DNA of 64,000 nt from positions 1 to 64,000 of the forward strand of contig UQIN01000011.1 of NCBI GenBank assembly GCA_900541035.1. The letters run 5' to 3'. This DNA comes from an uncultured Collinsella sp. (GTDB lineage Bacteria; Actinomycetota; Coriobacteriia; Coriobacteriales; Coriobacteriaceae). Below are positions 41,332 through 49,613 of the stretch, one piece after another (position 1 is the first letter of the stretch; each line of letters opens with the position of its first letter). Made by a program: the position numbers and the translations under genes. Below the pieces are notes generated by a model. That model did not search any database. It saw only the letters and a list, made by a program, of their open reading frames with translations, and was not told where the DNA came from.

Positions 41332-42501
41332 ATGAGCACGTACGCAATTAAGGCTGACAAGTTCTTCTTGCCGGCGGGCCCGCAGCTGGGCGGCTATCTC
41401 ATGGTCGAGGACGGCGTCTTTGGCGCCTGGCAGGCCGACGAGCCCTCCTGCGAGATTAAGGACTACACGGGGTCGTGGATCGCACCGGGTATGGTCGATA
41501 CTCACATCCATGGCTTCTACAACCACTCGACTACCGATAATGATCCCGAGGGCATCGATATCAGCTCGACCGAGCTCGCCCGTCGCGGTACCACCAGCTG
41601 GCTGCCCACGACGTTCACCGATGGCGTCGAGCAGATCAAGGACGCCTGCGCCGCCATCGCTCAGGCGGACGAGGGTCGCGGCCCCGACTTCTGCGGTGCT
41701 CGCATTCAGGGCATCTACCTGGAGGGCCCCTTCTTTACCATGAAGCACGTGGGCGCGCAGAACCCCGCTTATCTTATCGATCCTTCCGAGGAGGTTTTCG
41801 ATCAGTGGCAGGAGGCTGCGGGTGGTCGCATCGTCAAGAGCGCCATGGCGGCCGAGCGCGACGGTGCCGCTGCTTATGCGGCTGCTCTGAATGCCAAGGG
41901 TGTGGTGACCAGCATCGGTCACTCCGACGCCACCTACGATGAGTGCATCGCCGCCATCAACGCCGGTGCCAGCTGCTTTACGCATACCTATAACGGTCAG
42001 CGCGGGCTGCATCACCGTGAGCCCGGTGTCGTGGGTGCTGCCATGTCCACGCCCGAGACCTACGCCGAGATCATCTGTGACGGCAAGCACGTTAACCCTG
42101 CCGCCATCAAGGCACTGCTGCAGGCAAAGGGCTGGCAACACACGGTGCTCATCACTGACTGTCTGGGCTGTGGCGGCATGCCCGAGGGCAGCTACACCAG
42201 TGGTGGCATGGACGTCATCATGAAGGACAACCTGTGCTGGCTCGCCGACGGCAAGAGCATTGCCGGCTCGGTGCTCACGCTTGCCCAGGGCGTCAAGAAC
42301 ATCGTTGACTGGGGCATCGCCAGCGCCGATATCGCCATTCGCATGGCAACCGAGGTGCCGGCACGCTCCGCGCACATCGAGGGTAAGTGCGGCAGCATCA
42401 TGCCGGGTCGCGACGCCGACTTTGTCGTGTTCGACCATGAGCTTACCCTCGTCGAGACGTATGTTGGCGGCCAGAGCGTCGGCAACGCCTTTACCGAGTA
42501 A
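41332..42501 (+). CDS. nagA: N-acetylglucosamine-6-phosphate deacetylase, second copy
   Basis: The 389-aa product differs from the NagA at 31559 at only a scatter of positions and keeps every metal and catalytic motif (DTHIHGF, LEGPF, IGHSDATYDEC, LITDCLGCGG). ATG 41332 follows AAGGAG at good spacing; a GTG at 41326 overlaps that site and is rejected. Being next to agaS, this copy may serve GalNAc-6-P while the other serves GlcNAc-6-P. The third-position differences between the copies are many, so the duplication is not very recent. Confidence 0.92.
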   Translation: MSTYAIKADKFFLPAGPQLGGYLMVEDGVFGAWQADEPSCEIKDYTGSWIAPGMVDTHIHGFYNHSTTDNDPEGIDISSTELARRGTTSWLPTTFTDGVEQIKDACAAIAQADEGRGPDFCGARIQGIYLEGPFFTMKHVGAQNPAYLIDPSEEVFDQWQEAAGGRIVKSAMAAERDGAAAYAAALNAKGVVTSIGHSDATYDECIAAINAGASCFTHTYNGQRGLHHREPGVVGAAMSTPETYAEIICDGKHVNPAAIKALLQAKGWQHTVLITDCLGCGGMPEGSYTSGGMDVIMKDNLCWLADGKSIAGSVLTLAQGVKNIVDWGIASADIAIRMATEVPARSAHIEGKCGSIMPGRDADFVVFDHELTLVETYVGGQSVGNAFTE

Positions 42502-42507
42502 CGATAG

Positions 42508-42545
42508 AAAAAGACGGCGGGCCCGAATCTGCTCGGACCCGCCGT
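42508..42545 (-). terminator. Terminator of the leftward flavodoxin gene
   Basis: ACGGCGGGCCCGA pairs with TCGGACCCGCCGT (one mismatch). Only the leftward reading has a T-tract (CTTTTTC), so it mainly ends the flavodoxin transcript, though it could also stop nagA read-through. Confidence 0.7.
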
Positions 42546-42576
42546 ATGGGTTAAACGCTCAAAAGTACCTTCACAA

Positions 42577-43161
42577 TTACAGCTTGTTAGCGATCTTCTT
42601 TGCCGTGCGCTTGACGCCGGCCACAAGACCTCCCGCAGGACGCTCCTTTTCGTAGGCTAGACGCTTCTCGCGCTTGGCGTACTCTTCGACGATGATGTCG
42701 CCATACTCGTCTTCGATCTTGTCGAAGAAGTCGACGTCGCCCTTAATTTCCTCAGCGGTCGGGCGTCCCTTTTGGACACCGCCGGTGAGTTTGAACGGCC
42801 CCCACGTATCAAAGCCGGGGCAGCCGTAGGCACCCATAAAGATGGCCTGCCTCATGCGGCAGATATCATCGATATCCTTGCCGTACCACTTGTTTTTGCC
42901 ACCGCAGGTCATAAGGCCAAACACCTTGTCCTGCGGCTGCAGCACGTTAGTGAGCACATGCGCCATGTCCTTGTCGATCTCGGAGTAATAGATGCCCGTG
43001 GCAACACCGATTAGATGATATTCGTGCAGGTCGGGATACTCGTTTTTGCCGAGCGTCTTGACGTCGAGGGTATCGATCTCGGGGTGCGCCTCAACGATGG
43101 CGTCCACGAGCTTTTTCGTATTGCCGTGATGGCGCGAGGCGTAGAGGATGATGGTTCGCAT
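42577..43161 (-). CDS. Flavodoxin-family protein
   Basis: The 194-aa protein starts at ATG 43161 (GAAAGG upstream). The FMN phosphate loop is ASRHHGNTKKLVDAI near residues 7-21, and LMTCGGKNKWYGKD lies at the second flavin loop. The C-terminal 50 residues are charged and Lys-rich (GVKRTAKKIANKL). Related proteins are annotated as flavodoxins or flavin reductases; the electron partner is unknown. It is convergent with nagA and divergent from the LacX-like gene. Confidence 0.8.
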   Translation of the reverse strand: MRTIILYASRHHGNTKKLVDAIVEAHPEIDTLDVKTLGKNEYPDLHEYHLIGVATGIYYSEIDKDMAHVLTNVLQPQDKVFGLMTCGGKNKWYGKDIDDICRMRQAIFMGAYGCPGFDTWGPFKLTGGVQKGRPTAEEIKGDVDFFDKIEDEYGDIIVEEYAKREKRLAYEKERPAGGLVAGVKRTAKKIANKL

Positions 43162-43318
43162 AAGAAGGCCTTTCAGCTGTAATTGCATCAATGTCTGTAT
43201 GGTGCCCCGTTGCATGGCTGGGATACCGGGCACATCGATGAGCGTGCGGGTTTTGTCCCTTGGTCAGGGCCGAGACGGGTACTTGCGAGCAAAAAGCAGT
43301 TGTTCGAAAGGATGGGCA

Positions 43319-44200
43319 ATGGAATACGCTCTCTCCAACGATTCAATTTCTATTAAGGTGTCCACAGCTGGTGGTTCGTTTACCTCAATTGAGGCTGACG
43401 GACGCGAGTATTTGTGGCAGGGTGATCCCGCGGTGTGGTCCGGCCAGGCGCCGGTCTGCTTTCCGATTTGCGGAGGCCTGCGCGATGGTAGCGCCATGAC
43501 GTTTGCCGGGCATCATGTGAAGCTCGCCCGCCACGGCTTTGCGCGCAAGCAGGAGTGGAAGCTGTTGAGCCAAAACGCAAACGAGCTGGCGATGTGCCTG
43601 GCATCTGAGGATAACGCTGCATTGCTGAGCGCTTATCCATATCCGTTTAAGCTCGTCGCCCGCTATACGCTCGAGGACGCTGCCGTGCGTGTCTCCTATG
43701 AAGTGACCAACGAGGGCGCCGAGGACATGCCGTTCTTTATCGGTGGACACCCCGGCTTTAGGTGCCCGCTCGACGAGGGCGAGGCCTATACGGACTACGA
43801 GTTGCGCTTCGAGAAAGACGAGGCAGCGGAGCTTTGCACCGCCGTACCCTCGACCGGATTGATTGATGTAGCTAACCGCTCCAAGAACCCCATGGTGGGA
43901 AAGACGCTGCCCCTATCGCACGAGCTCTTCGATTTCGCGGAGACCATCTTTGACGTGCTCGAGAGCCGTCAGGTCACGCTTTCCAAGAAGGGCGAGGACA
44001 AGGGCGTCCGCCTGAGCTTCGAGGGCTTTCCGTATCTCATTGTGTGGAGCAAGCCCGAGGGCGATTTTGTGGCAGTTGAACCCTGGGGCGGCCTTTCGAC
44101 CTGCTCCGATGAGGACGACGTGCTTGAGCACAAGCGCGGCTGTCTTATCGCCAAGCCCAAAGAAACCATCGTGCGCTCGTTCACGATCGAGATTCTGTAG
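43319..44200 (+). CDS. Aldose 1-epimerase family protein, LacX-like
   Basis: The 293-aa product starts at ATG 43319 with AAAGGA upstream. It matches the LacX/YihR branch of the galactose mutarotase fold: SNDSISIKVSTAGGSFTSI at the start, VCFPICGGLRDG, GHHVKLARHGFAR, FFIGGHPGFRCPL, and VAVEPWGGLS near the end. LacX genes are found at the end of tagatose-6-phosphate lac operons; here a LacC-type kinase follows. Probably it interconverts sugar or sugar-phosphate anomers. Confidence 0.85.
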   Translation: MEYALSNDSISIKVSTAGGSFTSIEADGREYLWQGDPAVWSGQAPVCFPICGGLRDGSAMTFAGHHVKLARHGFARKQEWKLLSQNANELAMCLASEDNAALLSAYPYPFKLVARYTLEDAAVRVSYEVTNEGAEDMPFFIGGHPGFRCPLDEGEAYTDYELRFEKDEAAELCTAVPSTGLIDVANRSKNPMVGKTLPLSHELFDFAETIFDVLESRQVTLSKKGEDKGVRLSFEGFPYLIVWSKPEGDFVAVEPWGGLSTCSDEDDVLEHKRGCLIAKPKETIVRSFTIEIL

Positions 44201-44259
44201 TCGCGTGTAGCCAATTCGTTTTGCAAGGCATAAGGAGCCTGCGAGATAAGGAGCTAGAA

Positions 44260-45195
44260 ATGATCCTCACCGTTACGATGAACCCGTCCGTCGATACGCG
44301 CTATCAGCTCGATGAGCTCGTCATTGACGACGTAAACCGTGTGACGCCCGAAAAGACCGCCGGCGGCAAGGGCCTTAACGTAGCCCGCGTCCTTGGTCAG
44401 CTGGGCGACGACGTTGTGGCAACCGGCCTGCTTGGTGGTCATATGGGCGCCTATATGGCCGAGCTCATGGATGCCAATGGCATTAAGAATGATTTTGTGC
44501 CCATCAAGGGTGAGACCCGCATCTGCCTTAACATCCTTCATGCCGGTAACCAGACCGAGCTGCTCGAGAGCGGCCCGACGATTGCCCCCGAGGAGCTCGA
44601 TGCCTTTACCGCCAAGTTTACCGAGCTTGCGAGCAAGGCCGACGTTGTCACCATCTCGGGTTCGCTGCCCCGCGGTGTCGAGGCAGACTACTATGCCAAG
44701 ATCACGGGCATTGCCGAGAACGCCGGCGCCAAGGTGCTGCTCGATACCTCGGGCGCTTCGCTCGAGGCCGCCCTTAAGTCCGAAATTAAGCCCGAGCTGG
44801 TCAAGCCTAATCTGACCGAGATCAACGGCCTTCTGGGCACGAGCTTTACCACCGACGATGTGGACGAGCTCCGCGCCGCGCTCGCCTCTGATGCCCGCTT
44901 CTCCGATATCCCCTGGGTCGTCGTGTCTATGGGTGCTGCCGGCTCCGTTGGCTTCCACAATGGCCGTGCGTTCCGCGCAAAGACGCCCGATATCCCTGCC
45001 GTTAACGCCACGGGCTCTGGTGACTCCACTATCGCAGGCTTCGCGCATGCCATCGCTGCCGGCGCAGACGACGAGACGGTGCTGCGTACCGCCAACACCT
45101 GCGGCAAGCTCAACGCCATGGATCCCATGACCGGCCATCTGGTCATGGACCGTTGGGACGAGGTCTACAACGGCGTTGTCGTGACCGAGCTGTAA
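44260..45195 (+). CDS. PfkB-family 1-phosphofructokinase/tagatose-6-phosphate kinase
   Basis: It phosphorylates tagatose 6-phosphate or fructose 1-phosphate to the bisphosphate. The 311-aa product starts at ATG 44260 with TAAGGAG upstream. Motifs are MNPSVD, AGGKGLNVARVLGQLG, ISGSLPRGV and the PfkB signature NATGSGDSTIAGFAHA. FruK and LacC cannot be separated by sequence alone; the AgaS and LacX neighbours favour tagatose 6-phosphate. A tagatose-bisphosphate aldolase is not in the window. Confidence 0.85.
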   Translation: MILTVTMNPSVDTRYQLDELVIDDVNRVTPEKTAGGKGLNVARVLGQLGDDVVATGLLGGHMGAYMAELMDANGIKNDFVPIKGETRICLNILHAGNQTELLESGPTIAPEELDAFTAKFTELASKADVVTISGSLPRGVEADYYAKITGIAENAGAKVLLDTSGASLEAALKSEIKPELVKPNLTEINGLLGTSFTTDDVDELRAALASDARFSDIPWVVVSMGAAGSVGFHNGRAFRAKTPDIPAVNATGSGDSTIAGFAHAIAAGADDETVLRTANTCGKLNAMDPMTGHLVMDRWDEVYNGVVVTEL

Positions 45196-45235
45196 GAGTT
45201 TGGGTGACGGCCCCGGCATCGCTTGCTAGCTCCTG

Positions 45236-45360
45236 TCGACGATAAGTGCAGTAGCATTATGCCGGGGCGCGACGCCGACTTTGTCGTGTTCAGTCCCGAC
45301 CTTACCCTAGTCGAGACGTAGGTGGGCGGCAACAGCGTCGGTAACGCGTTTGCCGAGTAG
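45236..45360 (+). pseudogene. 3' fragment of nagA
   Basis: The last ~40 codons of a nagA (DKCSSIMPGRDADFVVFSPD, then LTLVET) are followed by a TAG where the intact gene has TAT, then the rest of the NagA tail and its normal TAG. No start or 5' part is present. It is the left edge of a duplicated segment that also carries DUF386 copy 2, offset exactly 12632 bp from the first copy. Confidence 0.85.
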
Positions 45361-45392
45361 CCGCCAAAGAAGCGATCCGAGAGGGGATTTAG

Positions 45393-45866
45393 ATGATTTA
45401 CGGTGCATTGGGCGATATCGAGGAGTACCGCGGAATGCTCAAGGGCCTCGACGTGTTGATCGACTGGCTCGAGGAGAACGACCCGGCGCAGCTCGAGGTC
45501 GGCAGCCATCCGATTCTGGGCGACAAGGTCTTTGCGAACGTCATGGCTCCCACGACGCGTCCCGAGGCAGAGGCTCACTACGAGACGCATCAGCGCTATC
45601 ACGACCTGCAGATCGATGTCGAGGGTCGCGAGGCCTTTAAGGTCGCCACGGGCAGCCTGACGCTGGTCCAGGAGTTTGACGAGAAGGACGACTACGATCT
45701 GGTCGATTCCGACGCCTCGATCGCCGGCGATCTTGCTGACGATAAGTTTGCGCTGTTCGTTGCCGGCGAGCCTCATATGCCCACGCTCGAGTTCCCGGGC
45801 GATGGCGCGCAGCCGGTCAAGAAGATCTGCTTTAAGCTGCTTGCAGACGCTTACTGGGAGGAGTAA
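45393..45866 (+). CDS. YhcH/YjgK/YiaL (DUF386) family protein, copy 2
   Basis: The 157-aa translation is identical to copy 1 at 32761, and the 32-bp upstream spacer with its AGAGGGG site is also the same. Outside the coding region the two segments drift apart (nagA tail, terminator). This pattern fits a duplication kept uniform by gene conversion, or a recent recombination. The gene lacks an intact nagA partner here and instead follows the PfkB kinase; its promoter is not evident. Confidence 0.85.
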   Translation: MIYGALGDIEEYRGMLKGLDVLIDWLEENDPAQLEVGSHPILGDKVFANVMAPTTRPEAEAHYETHQRYHDLQIDVEGREAFKVATGSLTLVQEFDEKDDYDLVDSDASIAGDLADDKFALFVAGEPHMPTLEFPGDGAQPVKKICFKLLADAYWEE

Positions 45867-45897
45867 CGCGCTGCCTGGCAGAGCTATTCGTCTGATG

Positions 45898-45974
45898 GCG
45901 TGATTCCCCTAGGGAAATCACGCTAGGACCCCGCTAAACGTGTTTCCCTAGGGGAATCACGTTTAGCGGGGTTT
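45898..45974 (+). terminator. Double hairpin terminator after DUF386 copy 2
   Basis: Same architecture as at 33266-33344 but with about a dozen changes, several of them compensatory (CCCGCTAAA with TTTAGCGGG instead of CCCGCCAAA with TTTGGCGGG). TTTT follows. Confidence 0.8.
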
Positions 45975-46000
45975 TCTGTTTTTGAATAGGGAAGCCTCAT

Positions 46001-46570
46001 TTATTTGCGAAGAACATCGGCTAGCCGCAGGATTGAAATCATCGACCGATAAGTGAGTTCCACCTTTTCGCCCGCAAGCAGTCGTTTCGAGCCAATCTCA
46101 TCTAGCCCCACAAGCCGAGAAAACAGCGGGCCGCTCATCGTGCCCTCGTCAATTGACTCCCTTATGGTCTTCAAAACGTCCGTATCATGAAGCGATGCCG
46201 AGCTGTAGGGGGCAACACGAGCGGAACTCTCAATTAACGACGAGACAAAAGGATGGAGATGCTTTGGACATAGTCCATCAAACACCACATCCCCATTGTC
46301 ATCCGAGCCGACCAGGCGCCAAGTATAATGATCGACCCAGTCATCTCCGTCATATATGGCGTCCATGAGCAACTTCCCGTCTAGAGAGAAACCTATTTGG
46401 ACATCGGGGCGCAAGACCGCAATCCATATCGGGCCTGCAGCAGCTCCAACCCAACGCACCACATAGGTTCCCTTTCGTACATGTGTATCAATCTGCCCCG
46501 AAATGCCGGTGAATGCAATTCCAGACCCGTTTGTCGGATAGCAATCGACGTATTTTTGTTTTCCGCTCAC
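46001..46570 (-). CDS. Hypothetical protein
   Basis: The 189-aa product has no signal peptide or membrane helix. The N-terminal half looks beta-rich (GSGIAFTGISGQIDTHVRKG, YVVRWVGAAAGPIWIAVL), and the C-terminal ~50 residues (SRLVGLDEIGSKRLLAGEKV, then LTYRSMISILRLADVLRK) look helical, possibly a degenerate helix-turn-helix. Composition is AT-richer than the core genes. I do not recognise the family. It lies between the duplicated segment and the tRNA, a typical spot for accessory genes. Confidence 0.6.
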   Translation of the reverse strand: MSGKQKYVDCYPTNGSGIAFTGISGQIDTHVRKGTYVVRWVGAAAGPIWIAVLRPDVQIGFSLDGKLLMDAIYDGDDWVDHYTWRLVGSDDNGDVVFDGLCPKHLHPFVSSLIESSARVAPYSSASLHDTDVLKTIRESIDEGTMSGPLFSRLVGLDEIGSKRLLAGEKVELTYRSMISILRLADVLRK

Positions 46571-46759
46571 AACCTTGTATAGATATATCGTTCCAGCAAA
46601 AGAGAAGGTATCGTGGCTATTTTAAATCTATATGACCAATTCGAGCCCTCACCATGGCAATTGTTGCAGCTGGGTTTCTTTTCATTAAAATTTCACTTTG
46701 GTAAATCCCCGCCCCCTAAGCATTAAATCCGAAGTCCTCCGAGTGGGCGAATCGGCAAC

Positions 46760-46782
46760 AAAAAAGCCGCCCGAAGGCGGCT
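46760..46782 (-). terminator. Terminator of tRNA-Thr
   Basis: On the minus strand AGCCGCC-TTCG-GGCGGCT is followed by TTTTT. Confidence 0.9.
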
Positions 46783-46793
46783 ATCTTGTGCAA

Positions 46794-46869
46794 TGGAGCC
46801 AGCGACCGGGCTCGAACCGGTGACCCCCGCTTTACGAGAGCGGTGCTCTACCAACTGAGCTACGCTGGC
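46794..46869 (-). tRNA. tRNA-Thr (anticodon CGU)
   Basis: The 76-nt minus-strand gene folds as a full cloverleaf: acceptor GCCAGCG with CGCTGGC, D-arm GCTCAGTTGGTAGAGC, anticodon stem CCGCT/AGCGG around CTCGTAA, and T-arm with GGTTCGAGCC. Anticodon CGT reads ACG (Thr). The CCA end is encoded. Confidence 0.95.
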
Positions 46870-47026
46870 GGCCATGTGGTGACGCAACTGAGGCGTCAAC
46901 GGCTGTCTATGATACGGGACATCGCACATCCGTGCAAGTGTTCTGACGGCTTTTCTCACTTTAAATGCACTAATATTGGAGACGTGATGTCTCGCTCTTA
47001 CGAGTCTCAAACAGAATGGGACTGCC

Positions 47027-47506
47027 ATGGCTCAACCCAAGATCCTTCTCACGCGTATCGATGACCGGTTTATTTACGGGCAAGACGTTGAGCTGTGGAA
47101 TGAGGCGGTTGGTTCCAACCTCGTCCTGATCGTTAACGACGAGATTGCGGCGGATTCGCGCAAGTGGGCGCCTATGAGGGTCGCGGCGCCCGAGGGCGTG
47201 TGGACACGGTTTTTCTCGGTGCAAAGGACCATCGACATCGTCCATACCGCAACGTCGCGTCAATGGATTCTGATCATGGTGGCCTCACCCGCCGATGCGC
47301 TCGCGCTGGTTAAGGGTGGCGTGCCGATCACCAAGATCAGCATTGGCCATATGCAGGCAGGGGAGGGCAAGCACCCCATAACGCCCGCAGTCGCCGTAGA
47401 CGGCGAAGATGTCGCCGCCTTCAAAGAGCTGCAAAAGCTCGGCATAGAACTAGAAATCCGCTATCTCCCCAGCTCCAATCCCGACCCCATCCAACTAGTC
47501 ATTTAA
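47027..47506 (+). CDS. Orphan PTS mannose-family EIIB-like protein lacking the active His
   Basis: The 159-aa product has the full IIB-Man fold (ILLTRIDDRFIYGQDVELWN at the start, ISIGHMQAGEGKH later). At the phosphorylation position the family has IHGQ; here it is IYGQ, so His is replaced by Tyr. No IIC, IID or IIA is next to it. It is therefore probably not a transporter subunit; a regulatory or sensory role is possible. The last codons lie inside a copy of the 27-nt repeat. It follows the tRNA on the opposite strand. Confidence 0.8.
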   Translation: MAQPKILLTRIDDRFIYGQDVELWNEAVGSNLVLIVNDEIAADSRKWAPMRVAAPEGVWTRFFSVQRTIDIVHTATSRQWILIMVASPADALALVKGGVPITKISIGHMQAGEGKHPITPAVAVDGEDVAAFKELQKLGIELEIRYLPSSNPDPIQLVI

Positions 47507-47523
47507 GAACGTCCCCAATGACT
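47497..47523. repeat. 27-nt dispersed element, copy 2 (inverted)
   Basis: It is an exact reverse complement of 5836-5862 over all 27 nt and supplies the final codons and stop of the EIIB-like gene. Confidence 0.6.
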
Positions 47524-47590
47524 AGGTAGCAAAGCGCCCGTCGGCGGTGGTGCCGGCGGGCGCTGCTGTGCGATATGTTGCGTTGTGGGC

Positions 47591-48643
47591 TTAGTGCCTC
47601 ATAAAGTGGTATTCGATCACATTGCTGTAGGGGTGACCCGGGCCCACAATGCCCTGCGGGAACAGCGGCTGGTGCGGTGTGTCGGGGTACATCTCTGCTT
47701 CGAGGGCAAAGCCGGCGCCCCAGCCATAGTTGGCATCGTCCTTGGCGTGCTCGTCGCCCAGCCAGTTGCCGGTGTAGAGCTGCACGCCCGGTGCGGTGGT
47801 GTAGTAGTCCAGCTCGCGGCCGGTCCACATCTCCTCGACATGCAGGGCGCGACGCAGGTTGCGGCCGTACTGATAGCCATCGATGCACAGGCAGTGATCG
47901 TAGCCACGTGCCTGCTTAATCTGCGGGTCGTCGGCCTCCATGCCGGGTGCGACGGGGCGCAGCTCGCGGAAGTCAAACGGCGTGCCCTCGACCGGAGCAA
48001 TTTCGCCGGTGGGGATGTTCTGCTCATTAATGGGCAGGTAGTGGGCAGCGTTGGCAACAAAGAAGTGCTCGCAGTCCATGCCGGCGTTGTGGCCGGCAAG
48101 GTTAAAATACGTGTGGTTGGTCATGGACACGTAGGTGGCGCGGTCGCTCTCGCAGCCGTATTCGATACGGAAGCGGCCGGTGCGTGTCACGGTAAACACA
48201 GCCGTAAAGGTGCGGTTGCCGGGGAGACCCAGCTCGCCATCCTCAAGCGAGGTGGTCATGCGCACGGCGTTATGGACCTCGTCGAGCTCAACATCCCACA
48301 CGCGCTTGTGCAGGCCGTGCTCAAGATCGCTGTGCAGGTTGTTGGCGCCCTCGTTGGCGGGCATATGCCAGTCCGTGTCGGCGATGGTGATCGTGGCGCC
48401 CGCGGTGCGGTTTGCCACGGGGCCGATGGTCGCGCCAAAGCAGGCGGGGTTGTCAAAGTAATCCTCGAGCTTGTCGAAGCCCAGCACCACATCGCGCACG
48501 TTGCCAGGGATGTCGGGTACGTCGATGCCCAACACGGTGGCGCCATAGTCCATAATGCGAACGCAGATCTCGGGCCCGTTGAGGGTGTAGCGATGAACGG
48601 GGGTACCGCACGGCGCGGTGCCGAAAAGCTCGGAAGTGATCAT
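47591..48643 (-). CDS. galM: Aldose 1-epimerase (galactose mutarotase)
   Basis: It interconverts alpha and beta anomers of galactose and other aldoses. The 350-aa product starts at ATG 48643 (AGGAA upstream) rather than at the longer in-frame start at 48703. Motifs are DYGATVLGIDVPD, ATIGPVANRTAGA, NHTYFNLAGH with the catalytic His, GYDHCL, APGVQLYTGNW, and the catalytic Glu region near the end followed by PLFPQG. It is divergent from the DeoR-family regulator, which may control it. Confidence 0.93.
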   Translation of the reverse strand: MITSELFGTAPCGTPVHRYTLNGPEICVRIMDYGATVLGIDVPDIPGNVRDVVLGFDKLEDYFDNPACFGATIGPVANRTAGATITIADTDWHMPANEGANNLHSDLEHGLHKRVWDVELDEVHNAVRMTTSLEDGELGLPGNRTFTAVFTVTRTGRFRIEYGCESDRATYVSMTNHTYFNLAGHNAGMDCEHFFVANAAHYLPINEQNIPTGEIAPVEGTPFDFRELRPVAPGMEADDPQIKQARGYDHCLCIDGYQYGRNLRRALHVEEMWTGRELDYYTTAPGVQLYTGNWLGDEHAKDDANYGWGAGFALEAEMYPDTPHQPLFPQGIVGPGHPYSNVIEYHFMRH

Positions 48644-48848
48644 TTGGTTCCTAACATCGAGGTATTTCCGACAAACTGTAGCGCGAACAGGCGAGATTAT
48701 CACTACACCCCACTAAAGCAGGGGGTATTTTTCTCAAAAAAAGTAATGAAGGCGCAGTTGAAGCGTTCATTTTTGGTCCGAGCGAATCTGATACAATTTG
48801 TTCGTTACTGTTTGAATTGATGTACGCGTGGAATGTCGAGGGCTCATT

Positions 48849-49613
48849 GTGATTAAGGCAGAGCGACAGGATAGGGTTCGTCAGCTGCTCGAGGAGCAGG
48901 GAACGGTCTCGGTCAAGGAGATCTCGGACGCGCTGGGCGTCTCGGACATGACGATTCGCCGCGACCTTGAGGAGCTCGCAAGCCTGGGCGAGATCGAGCG
49001 CGTGCACGGCGGTGCCCGCAGCGCGCAGGGTCGCCCCCATGCCATGCTTCGCCATGAGTACTCGCACAGCGAAAAACGCTCCAAGCATGCCGAGGAAAAG
49101 CTGCAGATCGCGCGCCGTGCCGTGGAGCTCATCGAGGAGGGCTCGACCATCTTTTTGGGTACGGGCACCACGGTGGAGCAGATGGCCTCGATGCTGCCAG
49201 CGTGCCGCCTGCGCATCGTGACCAATTCGCTTTCGGTCTTTAACCTGCTCGAGGCGCGCGAGGACTGCGACCTGTGTCTCGTGGGCGGCATGTACCGTCG
49301 CCGTACCGCTGCTTTTGTGGGCCCCACGGCCGAGGACACCCTGCGCGCACTGGGGATCGACGCGGCCTTTATCGGCGCGAACGGAATTCTGGACGGTGAC
49401 GTGTCCACGTCCAACATGGACGAGGGCCGCATCCAGCAGCTCGCCTTTAGCAAGGCAGACTCGCGTTACCTCATCGCCGACTCCAGCAAGATCGGCAAGC
49501 GCGACTTCTACACCTTCTGTCGTCTGGACAACCTGGACGCCGTAGTATGCGAGCCGAGCATCTCGGCAGAAGACCGCGCCGCCATCGAAGAACACACGCA
49601 GGTCATCTGCTAG
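48849..49613 (+). CDS. DeoR-family sugar regulator
   Basis: The 254-aa product starts at GTG 48849, which gives the usual family start (VIKAERQDRVRQLLEEQGTV); an upstream ATG at 48828 is open too. The helix-turn-helix is VSVKEISDALGVSDMTIRRDLEEL, and the sugar-phosphate sensor domain has LGTGTTVEQMA and TNSLSVFNLL. DeoR regulators of this type (LacR, FruR, AgaR) respond to phosphorylated sugars. Divergent galM is the obvious target. It converges with the AlbA_2 gene, whose stop abuts its own. Confidence 0.88.
   Translation: MIKAERQDRVRQLLEEQGTVSVKEISDALGVSDMTIRRDLEELASLGEIERVHGGARSAQGRPHAMLRHEYSHSEKRSKHAEEKLQIARRAVELIEEGSTIFLGTGTTVEQMASMLPACRLRIVTNSLSVFNLLEAREDCDLCLVGGMYRRRTAAFVGPTAEDTLRALGIDAAFIGANGILDGDVSTSNMDEGRIQQLAFSKADSRYLIADSSKIGKRDFYTFCRLDNLDAVVCEPSISAEDRAAIEEHTQVIC

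Noticed and set aside
43148..43318. N-terminal extension of the LacX-like protein
   Set aside because: The extension overlaps the divergent flavodoxin start region and is Cys/Arg-rich; ATG 43319 has AAAGGA and begins the family sequence.
45236..45360. Frameshift or sequencing error in an intact third nagA
   Set aside because: Only the 3' 125 bp exist; the DNA before 45236 is the end of the PfkB gene and unrelated spacer, so it is a true truncated fragment.
46794..46869. Integrative-element attachment site at the tRNA-Thr gene
   Set aside because: No integrase gene and no repeated 3' end of the tRNA were seen nearby; the accessory genes around it have other explanations.
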